Shown here piece after piece: positions 39,126-48,124 of a stretch of 64,000 bases of DNA. Under the pieces are notes generated by a model that saw only the letters and a list, made by a program, of their open reading frames with translations, did no database searches and had not been told where the DNA came from. Each line of letters begins with the position of its first letter. Position 1 is the stretch's first letter. Position numbers and translations under genes: made by a program. Source of the DNA: Thermomicrobiaceae bacterium (GTDB taxonomy: Bacteria > Chloroflexota > Chloroflexia > Thermomicrobiales > Thermomicrobiaceae). Location of the stretch: contig JADBJL010000094.1 in assembly GCA_014874455.1 (NCBI GenBank), positions 1 through 64,000 of the forward strand, read 5' to 3'.

Positions 39126-39476
39126 ATGGGTGAGCACTCGACTGCCCCTGATGTACCGGAGCGCGGGGGAGTCGCGTCGCTCGAGCTCCGCGAGACGCCC
39201 CAGGGGGTGGAATTCCTCGCGCTCGTGACCCCGCGCGCGGGTACGAGCGAGGTCGCTGGAGTCGAGCGTGGGGCGCTCCGCCTCCGGGTGACCGCTCCTC
39301 CGGTCGAGGGCGCTGCGAACCGGGCACTGGTCGAGTTGCTCAGCGAAGCGCTGGGAGTGCCCAAGAGGCAGGTTCGCCTTCTCAGCGGGGAGCGGTCACG
39401 GCGCAAGCGCGTGCTCATCGAGGGGCTGCGGGCAGACGAGCTACGGGCGCGCATCGCTGCCCGGCTCGGGGCGTAG
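39126..39476 (+). CDS. DUF167 / YggU family protein
   Basis: 'VTPRAGTSEVAGVERGALRLRVTAPPVEGAANRALVELLSEALGVPKRQVRLLSGERSRRKRVLIEG'. Confidence 0.92.
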   Translation: MGEHSTAPDVPERGGVASLELRETPQGVEFLALVTPRAGTSEVAGVERGALRLRVTAPPVEGAANRALVELLSEALGVPKRQVRLLSGERSRRKRVLIEGLRADELRARIAARLGA

Positions 39477-39521
39477 CGGACGCCTGGGACGACGCCGCGA
39501 GAGGGCGTCCGCCGGCAAGAG

Positions 39522-40370
39522 TTACTGACGCCGTCCGCCGCGCCCCCGGCGAAGCAGCCAGGCGCCCGCTGCGAGCAGCGCTCCCAGCCCCACCGTCGCT
39601 ACGACAGCCGCGCGCACCACGAACAGGGTGGCCGGAATCGGTCGGCCGCGGGTCGGCACCGCCGGTGGCCGGTAGCCGAGCATGTGCCACCAGAGCCAGA
39701 TCGTCTCGCGCATGGCCCGCAGAATGACCCTGAGGCTGCCGCCGGACGATTCTCCAGTCGGCCGGGGGAAGTGCCGGACGCCGACCTCGACGATGCTGGC
39801 GCCGGCCCGTTGTGCCTTGACCAGCAGTTCGGTGTTGATGAGCGCGCCAGCCGTCGTGATCTCGATCGCCTTGAGCAAATCAGCGCGGTAGACCTTGAAG
39901 GCGCAGTCGATGTCGCGGACGTTCAGCCCGAAGAGGAGCCGCATGCAGAGGTTGAAGATGCGGGCGTAGAGCAGCCGGATCCAGGGGTCACGCCGCTTGA
40001 TCCGATAGCCGGCTACCACGTCGGCCTGCGGCACGAACGGTGCCAGGTGGGCGAGATCGGCCGGGTCGAACTGCTGGTCGGCATCCATGAACATGATGTA
40101 GTCGCCGGTCGCCGCTCGGAACCCGGAAGTGAGGGCGGCTCCGTAGCCACGGTTGACCGGATGGTGCACGACGTGCACCTTGGCCGACTCGGCGGCCAGC
40201 CGGTCGGCCAGCTCGGCGGTGCCGTCGCGGCTGCCGTCGTCGACGACGATGACCTCGAAGTCTTCGGTGAGTTCAGGCAAGACCTCGAGTGCCCGCCGTA
40301 CGACGGCTTCGAGGTTCAGCACCTCGTTGTGCGCTGGGAGAACCAGCGAGAGCTTGCCAGGGATCGCCAT
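39522..40370 (-). CDS. Glycosyltransferase family 2
   Basis: 'LSLVLPAHNEVLNLEAVVRRALE', 'VIVVDDGSRDGTAELA', 'YIMFMDADQQFDP'. Confidence 0.93.
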   Translation of the reverse strand: MAIPGKLSLVLPAHNEVLNLEAVVRRALEVLPELTEDFEVIVVDDGSRDGTAELADRLAAESAKVHVVHHPVNRGYGAALTSGFRAATGDYIMFMDADQQFDPADLAHLAPFVPQADVVAGYRIKRRDPWIRLLYARIFNLCMRLLFGLNVRDIDCAFKVYRADLLKAIEITTAGALINTELLVKAQRAGASIVEVGVRHFPRPTGESSGGSLRVILRAMRETIWLWWHMLGYRPPAVPTRGRPIPATLFVVRAAVVATVGLGALLAAGAWLLRRGRGGRRQ

Positions 40371-40470
40371 CGACCTCCTCCGAACGGTGCGCCCGCGGAC
40401 GACCCGGGGCGAAACCGCCAGCGTGATGCCGGCCATCGCACGGGCGCACCCGAGGATCGGCGCGGCTCGT

Positions 40471-42210
40471 CTACTTCGGCATGGCTTGCAGCGCGCGGTA
40501 GGCTGGCCGCGGGCTCCAGTCGCTGTTGAGCACCGACCACGGATACTTCTCGTCACTGGGTGGCACGACCACGCTGAAATTCAAGTTCCACACGGCCATC
40601 ACGCCTATCCAGGGCCACTCAGTGCGGGCGATCTCGAAGGCCCGCACGAGATATTGTGCCTGCTCTTCCTCGCTCGTGTACACGCCGTACTCGTAGCCCG
40701 GTGCCTGGTTCGCAGTCGTCCAGCCGAACTCGGTGAGCCAGATCTGCTTGGCGCCGTCTCCGTTGTCGAGCATGACCTGGCGGAGTTGCTCCACCCGGCG
40801 GAAGTAGAAGCTCGGGTGGTCACGCCAGCCTGGCCCCGGCCCGGGGTTGTCCGGCCACATGGTATCCGGCGGGTTCTGGTTGCTCCCCGGGTGGGCCGCC
40901 AGGTGATCGAAGTACTGCTTGACCTCGCCGTTGTTATAGGCGTAGGCCTGCCGCAGGTACTCGACGTCGTCGATCGCGATCGAGGGATCCATCACGCCGG
41001 TCGGCGTCAGGCCCCCAAACAGGACGATGGCATCCGGGTCACCTGCCTTGACGCCCTGGTAGCCGGCCTTCAGCAGCTCGACGTAGCGTCCGACGTCCAC
41101 CTGCTGCCCGGGTACCCAGACCAGGTTCTGCTCGTTCCAGATCTCCCAGGCCTGCACCTTGCCTCGATAGCGTTCGGCCAGGTGCTGCATCAGCCGGCGG
41201 AACGGCCCGGTGTCGGATGGGATGCCATGGTTGGGATCCAGCCAGGACGGCGAGTGCGAGACGCTGATGATCATCTTGATGCCGCTTTGGTATGCGCGGT
41301 CGACGATCTGGTCGAGGCCACCGGTGGAGTAGCGGCCCGGCTCCGGTTCGATGTCCGACCACTCGACCTGGAACCGGATCCAGGAGAACCCGGCGGCTTT
41401 GACCATATCCAGCGTCTTCTGGTTGAAGCTGTCGGCCTCACCGTCGCCACGCCAGTGGATATTGAAGCCGTAGCCGACGTGCGGGCCGTAGTGGCGGCCG
41501 GAGATCGGGTCGGGCGGCGGCAGAGCGGGATCCTGCCGGGCCAGTGCCTCCGGCGGTGCCCCGCGGTGCTGCAGGTACTCGCGGCCTAGCAGCCCCAGCA
41601 GTACCTCCCACTGGGTGCCGCGGTTCTCCGGGTGCCACTCGAAGCGCGCGCGCTCGAAATACTGCACCGTGTGCACCTGGCCGTCACCAGCCGGCGGGTC
41701 GGGGTTGCGCTCGTCGAACTCCTGAGAGAGCGGGAACCCGAAGTTCGGCAGACCGCCATTGGCGACCCAGAAGGCTTTGAAGCCGTAGCTGAGCGAGTGC
41801 TGCGTCTCGGGGAAGTACCAGTGGTCGTCCGAACTGGAGAACGCCGGGATCGGCTGGAAGGGCGCTTCACCTTGCCGCCCCTCGATCCGCCAGGCTCCGA
41901 GGCGCATCAGGAGCACCTCGTACGGCGTACCGGCGTTTTCCGGGTGGTACTCGAAGACCGAGCGCTCGAAGTACTGGCGGAGGTACCCGTCCTGCTCGAA
42001 GACTCCGGTGATCGGGTAGCCGTGGACGTAGAGGCCGCCGTGTGTCTCCCAGTATTGGCGGAAGACCCCCTGTACCCAAAACCCGGTCTCCGGGAAATAG
42101 CGGGGCATCAGAAGGTCTTCGGGCGCGTCCGGCGCGCTCAGTGCCGAGCTGGCTGGTACCAGGCTGCCAATGAGTAACCCTGCCAGGATCATCACGCGTA
42201 GCCGCGTCAC
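40471..42210 (-). CDS. Glycoside-hydrolase-like (GH39/cellulase TIM-barrel) protein with two N-terminal YFPET modules
   Basis: 'YFPETGFWVQGVFRQYWETHGGLYVHGYPITGVFE' and 'YFPETQHSLSYGFKAFWVANGGLPNFGFPLSQEF'; 'VQAWEIWNEQNL', 'IWLTEFGW'. Confidence 0.85.
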   Translation of the reverse strand: MTRLRVMILAGLLIGSLVPASSALSAPDAPEDLLMPRYFPETGFWVQGVFRQYWETHGGLYVHGYPITGVFEQDGYLRQYFERSVFEYHPENAGTPYEVLLMRLGAWRIEGRQGEAPFQPIPAFSSSDDHWYFPETQHSLSYGFKAFWVANGGLPNFGFPLSQEFDERNPDPPAGDGQVHTVQYFERARFEWHPENRGTQWEVLLGLLGREYLQHRGAPPEALARQDPALPPPDPISGRHYGPHVGYGFNIHWRGDGEADSFNQKTLDMVKAAGFSWIRFQVEWSDIEPEPGRYSTGGLDQIVDRAYQSGIKMIISVSHSPSWLDPNHGIPSDTGPFRRLMQHLAERYRGKVQAWEIWNEQNLVWVPGQQVDVGRYVELLKAGYQGVKAGDPDAIVLFGGLTPTGVMDPSIAIDDVEYLRQAYAYNNGEVKQYFDHLAAHPGSNQNPPDTMWPDNPGPGPGWRDHPSFYFRRVEQLRQVMLDNGDGAKQIWLTEFGWTTANQAPGYEYGVYTSEEEQAQYLVRAFEIARTEWPWIGVMAVWNLNFSVVVPPSDEKYPWSVLNSDWSPRPAYRALQAMPK

Positions 42211-42243
42211 GTACCCCCCTTCCCAGGTGCTTGGTCGACGCCC

Positions 42244-44100
42244 TCATCCCCCGGACGTCGGGCTCATGGCTGGCTCGTCGCTCGCCGGCGTCTCGTCGAC
42301 AGCGGGCTCCCCCGTGGACGGATCACCTGGCGTGGCTCCTTCTGGGGTGGATGCCGGCATCTCGGCTGGCGGCGTTGCTTCCTCAGCCGGCGCTGGCCCC
42401 ACCAGGTACTTGTTGCCCCACGGCTCATAGCGAGTGAAGAATCGTTCCGTCTCGACCACCTGTCCCCCACGCTTGAGGATGCGGGTAATCGTAACGTCCA
42501 TCCCGGACTTTGCCCACTCGACCTGTCGGCGCTCGCCAGGCGGTAGGCTCGGGTCGACCTCTTCCACATCCGGCGGCGGAGCCACCTCGTTGGCGATCTC
42601 TGGCCCCTGCAGCTCGACCTCGTAGCCGAGCGGGGTACCGTACAAGTAGACATAGAGCTTCTCCTCGGTCACCTCGGTCTGGACGAGGATGTAGGCGCCG
42701 GTGGTGTTCTGGAACTTGAGGTCGGCGCCCGGCTGGAAGATGGCGGCGTCGAAGCCGACTGGCCAGCCGCCCAACTCGTACCACATCACCCGGTAGCGGT
42801 GCGGGTGGCGCTCGACGAAGGGCAGGCCAGCGAAGAACGCGGCACGGAAGGTTGTCGTTGCCACCTGGCATACCCCGCCACCGATGCCCGGCACGGTCTC
42901 CTCGGCCAGGATCACGTAACCCTCGCGATAGCCACGCTCTTCGGTGATCGGGCCGATGGCCTCGTTGAAGGAGAACGTCGCGCCAGGCGGGATCAGGGTG
43001 CCGTTCAGGTAGCCCGCCGCGATGCGGATGTTGTGCGCCCGCTCTGGGGAAGAGCCGGCGAAAATCGTCTCGCCCACGCCGATCAGCTCGCGGATGCCCA
43101 GCCCCTCCAGGTTCTCCGATGAGATTGCCGGTTCGACGCGCTTGACCGGCACTGGCACTTCGGTGATGCCCTGCTCGATCGCTCCGTCGAGTGCGGCCAG
43201 TATCGCAGGCAGATCCAGCTCCAGCCCGTCCTGGCTCTCGGCGACCGCGACCACGCGCTCGCCGTTCCACGCAAGCTGGGCGTTCCTCGCCGGGCGCCAG
43301 AGATCGCTCAAGAGGGTTCCCAAATAGCTCGCTGTCTGCTCTTGGGCGAAGCGGACAGCGAGGCGCTGCCCGGCCGGTGCGTCGGGACGCTCGACGAGCA
43401 GCAGCAGCGAGGCCAGCGTCGCCGGATCGATTTGCCAGGAGCGGTCTTCGAACCTGAGCGTCAGGGGCTGCGCCAGGAAGCGACTCAGCTTCGCGGCAGC
43501 CGCCTGCACGTCCTCGTTGCCGTACGCTGCCGGTACCGCCTGGACTGGGATCTCGACCGTGCTGGGCTGAAGGCGTTGGAGCGCCTGAATCACCGCCTGG
43601 CGCAGCTCGTCCCGGTCGACGCGCACGCCCGGCTGCGGCTCGTGCAGCAGGAGTTGCCCATCGCGGAGCTCCAGCCGGGGAATGGCCGGCGGGCGGTCGA
43701 TCTCCCCGGCCAGCCGGCTCAGGTAGCGGTCGAGCTGCTGCTGATCGAGAGCGAGGTAGAGCGGTGCCGGTTCTGGTGCGGAGCCGAGCAGCCAGGTGCG
43801 CAACCGGGCGAAGAGCGACTGGCCTGCCATCGCCCGGTCGAGCGTGCGCTCGAGGTCGATGCTGCCGCCCAACTCGGCCAGCGTCGGCTGCCAGGTGCGT
43901 CCCTCGAAGGTGAGCGTGACCGGGGCTGTCCTCAACCGGGCGAGGTGCGTTTCCAGCACCTGCGTCGCCTGCTGGCGCGTGAGTCCCCCGAGGTCGGCTC
44001 CGGCCACCGTAACTCCGCGCGGGATCAGGTCGTCGCTGCCGGAAGGCGCGCGCAGCAGGCCGACCGCAAGTATCACTGCGGCCAGCCCGAAGGCCACCAA
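42244..44100 (-). CDS. VanW family protein with peptidoglycan-binding-like (PF12229-type) domains
   Basis: 'GATFSFNEAIGPITEERGYREGYVILAEETVPGIGGGVCQVATTTFRAAFFAGLPFVERHPHRYRV'; start uncertain. Confidence 0.88.
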   Translation of the reverse strand: MVAFGLAAVILAVGLLRAPSGSDDLIPRGVTVAGADLGGLTRQQATQVLETHLARLRTAPVTLTFEGRTWQPTLAELGGSIDLERTLDRAMAGQSLFARLRTWLLGSAPEPAPLYLALDQQQLDRYLSRLAGEIDRPPAIPRLELRDGQLLLHEPQPGVRVDRDELRQAVIQALQRLQPSTVEIPVQAVPAAYGNEDVQAAAAKLSRFLAQPLTLRFEDRSWQIDPATLASLLLLVERPDAPAGQRLAVRFAQEQTASYLGTLLSDLWRPARNAQLAWNGERVVAVAESQDGLELDLPAILAALDGAIEQGITEVPVPVKRVEPAISSENLEGLGIRELIGVGETIFAGSSPERAHNIRIAAGYLNGTLIPPGATFSFNEAIGPITEERGYREGYVILAEETVPGIGGGVCQVATTTFRAAFFAGLPFVERHPHRYRVMWYELGGWPVGFDAAIFQPGADLKFQNTTGAYILVQTEVTEEKLYVYLYGTPLGYEVELQGPEIANEVAPPPDVEEVDPSLPPGERRQVEWAKSGMDVTITRILKRGGQVVETERFFTRYEPWGNKYLVGPAPAEEATPPAEMPASTPEGATPGDPSTGEPAVDETPASDEPAMSPTSGG

Positions 44101-44268
44101 GGCGAGCCGGCGCCCGGGGGCCCGCCTGGCCGGCCGGCGCGACGTGCCGGCGACGCGCTTGCCGAAGGTGCGGATGCTCGCGGCACCGAGACGACCCTGG
44201 CGACGGACTGAGCGTGTCTCCCCGGCTGTGCCCAGCGTCCGATCCCTTCCCTCTAGGTCGGTCGCCCC

Positions 44269-44715
44269 CTAGGGCGAGAGGACGAGCCGGACGTCCCCCA
44301 GTTCGATGACATCACCATAGCGCAGGCCGGTGGGAGCCGTCACCGGCTGCCCGTTGACGCGCGTGCCGTTGGTGCTACCCAGATCGCTGATCCACCAGCG
44401 CCCCTTGTCCCAGGTCAACCGCGCATGCTCCGTCGAGACGAAGCTGTCGTCCAGCCGGATCGTGCACTGCGGGTGACGCCCGATCACGCTGACCGGCTCG
44501 AGCGGCAGGCGCGTGCCGGGCCGCAGTGAACTCGCCCCGGGCGACTGCACGATGAGGTGGCCGGCCGGCGAGCTGTCACCCCGCTGAGCCGCCGCGACGG
44601 CAGCTAGCTCCCGCAGCGTGACCCGGATCACCAGCAGCAGGAAGAAGTAGAGCAGGAAGACGAATACGAGCCGCAGGAGCAGGATGAACCACTCGAACGG
44701 GAGCGCAGTGATCAT
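44269..44715 (-). CDS. FHA domain protein with N-terminal TM segment (FhaB-like)
   Basis: 'SVIGRHPQCTIRLDDSFVSTEHARLTWDKGRWWISDLGSTNGTRVNG'. Confidence 0.92.
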   Translation of the reverse strand: MITALPFEWFILLLRLVFVFLLYFFLLLVIRVTLRELAAVAAAQRGDSSPAGHLIVQSPGASSLRPGTRLPLEPVSVIGRHPQCTIRLDDSFVSTEHARLTWDKGRWWISDLGSTNGTRVNGQPVTAPTGLRYGDVIELGDVRLVLSP

Positions 44716-45491
44716 GGTCTCGCGCTGGTGCTGGCTGCGATCTGGGACGTCGCATACGGCAGGAACTGCAGCCGAACCGTACCGAGCGTCAACTCGTCTC
44801 CATCGCTCAGGGGCGTGCGTGTGACCGCGACCCCGTTCACCAGCGTGCCGTTCGTCGATCCCAGATCCACGATCTCGAACGTGCCGTCATGGTACTCCAG
44901 CCGGGCGTGGTGCCGGGAGACCTCCGGTACTTCGAGGACGACGTCGTTGTCCGGCGCCCGGCCGATAGTGGTGACCTTCTGGCGGATCAGGAAGAGTTGC
45001 TCCGGCAGCGGCCCATCGACCACCCGGAGGAACTTGGGGGTAACGTTCCCGGTCTCCTCGATGGCCCGGTAGACCTCGGTGCGCTGCCACTGCTGCTGCA
45101 CTGCGGGGTCGTAGTCGGGGATCTGGGCGATGGATGCCTCGACCTGGATGGTGCGCCGGGGGACGTTGGAGTCAGCGACGATCTGGACGCGCACCTGGTC
45201 GATGAAGCCGTAGTCGCGCTCCTCGGCCAGGTCGAGCAGCCACTCCTCCATCTGGATGCAGAGCGGGCTGAGGAAGTCGGCGAACTGGACCATGTCCTCG
45301 GGGTTGAGCCGGACCAGGTAGTCGTTGGGGACGATCGGCCCCTCGACGGTCGAGAGCTTCTGGCTCTCCATCGCCCGCTCCAGCCGGCGGCCGATTTCCG
45401 CCGGCTGGATGGGGGTGCGGAAGATGCGCCCGACCGACCCCTCCATCAGGCGCTCGACGAAGTCTTCGAATCGCTGCAAGCTGCTGATCAT
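44712..45491 (-). CDS. DUF3662/FHA domain protein (FhaA-like)
   Basis: 'FEDFVERLMEGSVGRIFRTPIQPAEIGRRLERAME' plus FHA 'TIGRAPDNDVVLEVPEVSRHHARLEYHDGTFEIVDLGSTNGTLVNG'. Confidence 0.92.
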   Translation of the reverse strand: MISSLQRFEDFVERLMEGSVGRIFRTPIQPAEIGRRLERAMESQKLSTVEGPIVPNDYLVRLNPEDMVQFADFLSPLCIQMEEWLLDLAEERDYGFIDQVRVQIVADSNVPRRTIQVEASIAQIPDYDPAVQQQWQRTEVYRAIEETGNVTPKFLRVVDGPLPEQLFLIRQKVTTIGRAPDNDVVLEVPEVSRHHARLEYHDGTFEIVDLGSTNGTLVNGVAVTRTPLSDGDELTLGTVRLQFLPYATSQIAASTSARP

Positions 45492-45586
45492 GATCGCGTG
45501 TGCCCGCGTACCACCACTCCGACGGTCAGCGAAGTATACGGACTGGGCGCGCGCGGCGGCAAATAGGCTGAGGGCTGGGTCGATCA

Positions 45587-45622
45587 TATGGTAGGGGTGA
45601 ATGATCATTCGCCCCTACCATA
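45587..45622. repeat. 36-bp near-perfect palindrome (REP-like)
   Basis: tATGGTAGGGGtGAATGATCATTCgCCCCTACCATa; all positions pair except one T/G, which would be a U-G wobble in RNA. Confidence 0.8.
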
Positions 45623-46760
45623 CTATTGGGCCTTCGAGCCGCTCATGACAACCGGCTGCCAGCTCTGTCCGCCGTCGCGTCTGAGGAACACGCCGGTCGT
45701 CAGCCAGCAGTCGGCCTTCCCCTGGCGGCAGGAGCCGGTCCAGGTTCGAGCCCAGGCGACGCTGTCGCTCGCGGCGCGAAGGTCGACGACGCCCTGAGGC
45801 AAGCCGCTCGCCCGCTCCTGGACGAACCCTCGCCCGGCGTTGTCCGTTCGGTAGACGCTGGCGCCGCCTGGTTCGATGGCGAACCAGCGCTGGGGCGAGG
45901 CGACGGCAGCCGGCACCCTCGCCCCCGCGGGGCCAGGCGAGGCGTCGACCGTTACCCGGCCGGCCTCGCGCCAGCTCTTCCCTCGTCGGTGGTCACCAGG
46001 AACGCGACCGGCGGGCGTGGCTCCGTCTTCAGCGTAACCGGCAGCACGCCGTCGGTCTGGGAAAACATCCGGGGTGCCCCGAGCGTGATCGACTCTGCCC
46101 CCAGTCGCCGAGAGACACGCGCTGCCAGTCCGTTCCGAGCGTCTCGCTGCGCCAGAGCTCGTTTGTCTCCACTCCCCCGGCGATGAGCACGGTGCCGGGC
46201 ACGATCACCGCCAGGGAGCCGGCGACCGGCGCCTCGTAGCGAGACCAGTTCGCCCCATCCACGGTGACGAAGAGCTCCGCGATCGAGAACTGGGAGCTGG
46301 TCATCTGTTACACGAGGGCCGCCACCAGGCCGCCATCGATAGCCAGGGTCACCGTTCCTGGCGGTCCCTGGGGCGAGAGCGTGCTGCCGCTCCAGGGCGA
46401 CCCTCCATCGTCAGCGTGGTCGATGCGCACCGTGGCCCCCAGGATCGTGGCGACCCAGCGGCGCTGCGGGTCGAGCGCCGCTGCTGCGCGCTGAGGAGTG
46501 GCCGACCCCGGCAGCGGCACCGCTCGTCAGGATTCCACAGCGTCGGACGTGGTCAGCAGCTCGTCCTGGGTCAGGACCCAGCCGGACGTCTCCGAGACCA
46601 GCGCGGCGTCCAGCACCTCGCCGCTGACCGAGCGCGGGCCCGTCGAGCTCGGCGAGGGCACCGCCGCGGGAGCCTGGCGTTGAGCGAAGGCGGACGCCAG
46701 CAGGACGAGTGACTAAGCAAGCGCCAGGAACGTTCGGATCTTCAAGGCGTCGTACCCGTG
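45623..46760 (-). pseudogene. Degraded secreted BNR/sialidase-like repeat protein gene
   Basis: Consecutive fragments in shifted frames (SETSGWVLTQDELLTTSDAVES*, DPQRRWVATILGATVRIDHADDGG, AELFVTVDGANWSRYEAPVAG, VYRTDNAGRGF...RRDGGQSWQPVVMSG) and a stop inside the signal peptide (KIRTFLALA*SLVLLASAFA). Confidence 0.75.
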
Positions 46761-46822
46761 TCTCTCACAGCGTGATACGCCTCCCACCGGCGTCGGGGAG
46801 GCGAGCCCGGCACAGTCACGGC

Positions 46823-47875
46823 TCACGGGCTCCACGGGCGCAGCGTCGACGCAGCGTGCTGGAAGAGCTCCAGGTCGGGCGCGGCAATCGTGACCACGGT
46901 TCGCCCGAGCTGCGCCGACCCCTGCACGCCACCTGGTCCTGTCTCGACGTGCCAGCGGGTGCCGGCGACCTCGACCGTGCCGGGAGCCGGATCGCCGGGC
47001 ATCTGGCCAGGTTGGCTCGGCCCGCCCCCGGAGATGACCTGGACCTCACCGGACGCTGTCCGGTAGATCACGTAGACGCGGTCGCTCGTCAACCCTGAGG
47101 AGTTCGAGACCCGGCGGAACATGGCTACCGGTGAGGACCCGAAGTCGGCGACGTACACGTCGTATGGAAGGGTAGGGAGAGGGACGCTCAACACGCGATC
47201 CCAGTACTCCTCCGTGCTCGCTCCGGCCGGGATAGGGACGGCAGCGAGGTCTGGCGGCACCTGCTCCGGAGCGAGGTATTCGATCGTGTGGTAGGTGATG
47301 TCGACGACTTCCGGCTGCTGCCCCTGGCTGCTCTCCGTCCGCACGATTAGCCCAGTCGCGGCATCCAGTGTCGCGACGACCGGGATCCCTCCGGCCGTCG
47401 TAAAGCGAACGTGTACCGTCTGTCTTCCGCCGTCCGTCCCGGATCCGATGATCTGAGCTCGCCCTTCCTCGACCGCCAGCCGGACTCCCAGCAGTTCGTC
47501 CAGCAGTCGACCACGGAGCGGGGAGTTCGGATCGAGGTTCTGCCAGCGCACGAGGTGCGCCGCATCGGCGAGGTAGAACAGGTACTCATCGTCGTGGACG
47601 AGTTCGACGCGCTGGAGCGTCCCACCGGCGGCGCGTTCGATCACCTTCCCCTCACCGGTTGACAGGTTCACCCATGCCTCGAGCTCGGTGGTGTGCCCGG
47701 GCTCCGCGCGCGTTGCCTGGACGTGGAGAATGGGCTTGCCTGCCGGCGGCTCCGGGAACGGCGAGCGGGCCCGGCCGAAGTTCACCGCGGCGATCAGCGC
47801 CAGCGAGGCTATCGCGATCGCGACGAGCCCGGCGACAACTGACCACCGCAGGGCCACGCGAGCCCTGTACCGCAT
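46823..47875 (-). CDS. Membrane-anchored extracytoplasmic protein of unknown function
   Basis: N-terminal TM 'SVVAGLVAIAIASLALIAAV', beta-rich remainder, TTG/ATG start. Confidence 0.65.
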   Translation of the reverse strand: MRYRARVALRWSVVAGLVAIAIASLALIAAVNFGRARSPFPEPPAGKPILHVQATRAEPGHTTELEAWVNLSTGEGKVIERAAGGTLQRVELVHDDEYLFYLADAAHLVRWQNLDPNSPLRGRLLDELLGVRLAVEEGRAQIIGSGTDGGRQTVHVRFTTAGGIPVVATLDAATGLIVRTESSQGQQPEVVDITYHTIEYLAPEQVPPDLAAVPIPAGASTEEYWDRVLSVPLPTLPYDVYVADFGSSPVAMFRRVSNSSGLTSDRVYVIYRTASGEVQVISGGGPSQPGQMPGDPAPGTVEVAGTRWHVETGPGGVQGSAQLGRTVVTIAAPDLELFQHAASTLRPWSP

Positions 47876-48124
47876 GACACTCCTCCCCTCTTAGAGAAGG
47901 TCGATGTAGGCGAAGTATCCGTCACCGGCCACCCAGGACCCGTCGCACTGCTGGCTCGCCTGCGTTTTTCCTTTTTCTCACCTTCTCCAGAGCAGTCTAG
48001 CCGGGCTCCTCTGCTCGGTCAACGATAAATCCGGGGCGGCGACAGCGCCGTTGATGTGAACGGGAAGCCGGTGCGCCGTGCCGGAGGCCAGCGGCGCGCT
48101 CCGCCTCGCGGTGGGGCCTCTCGT

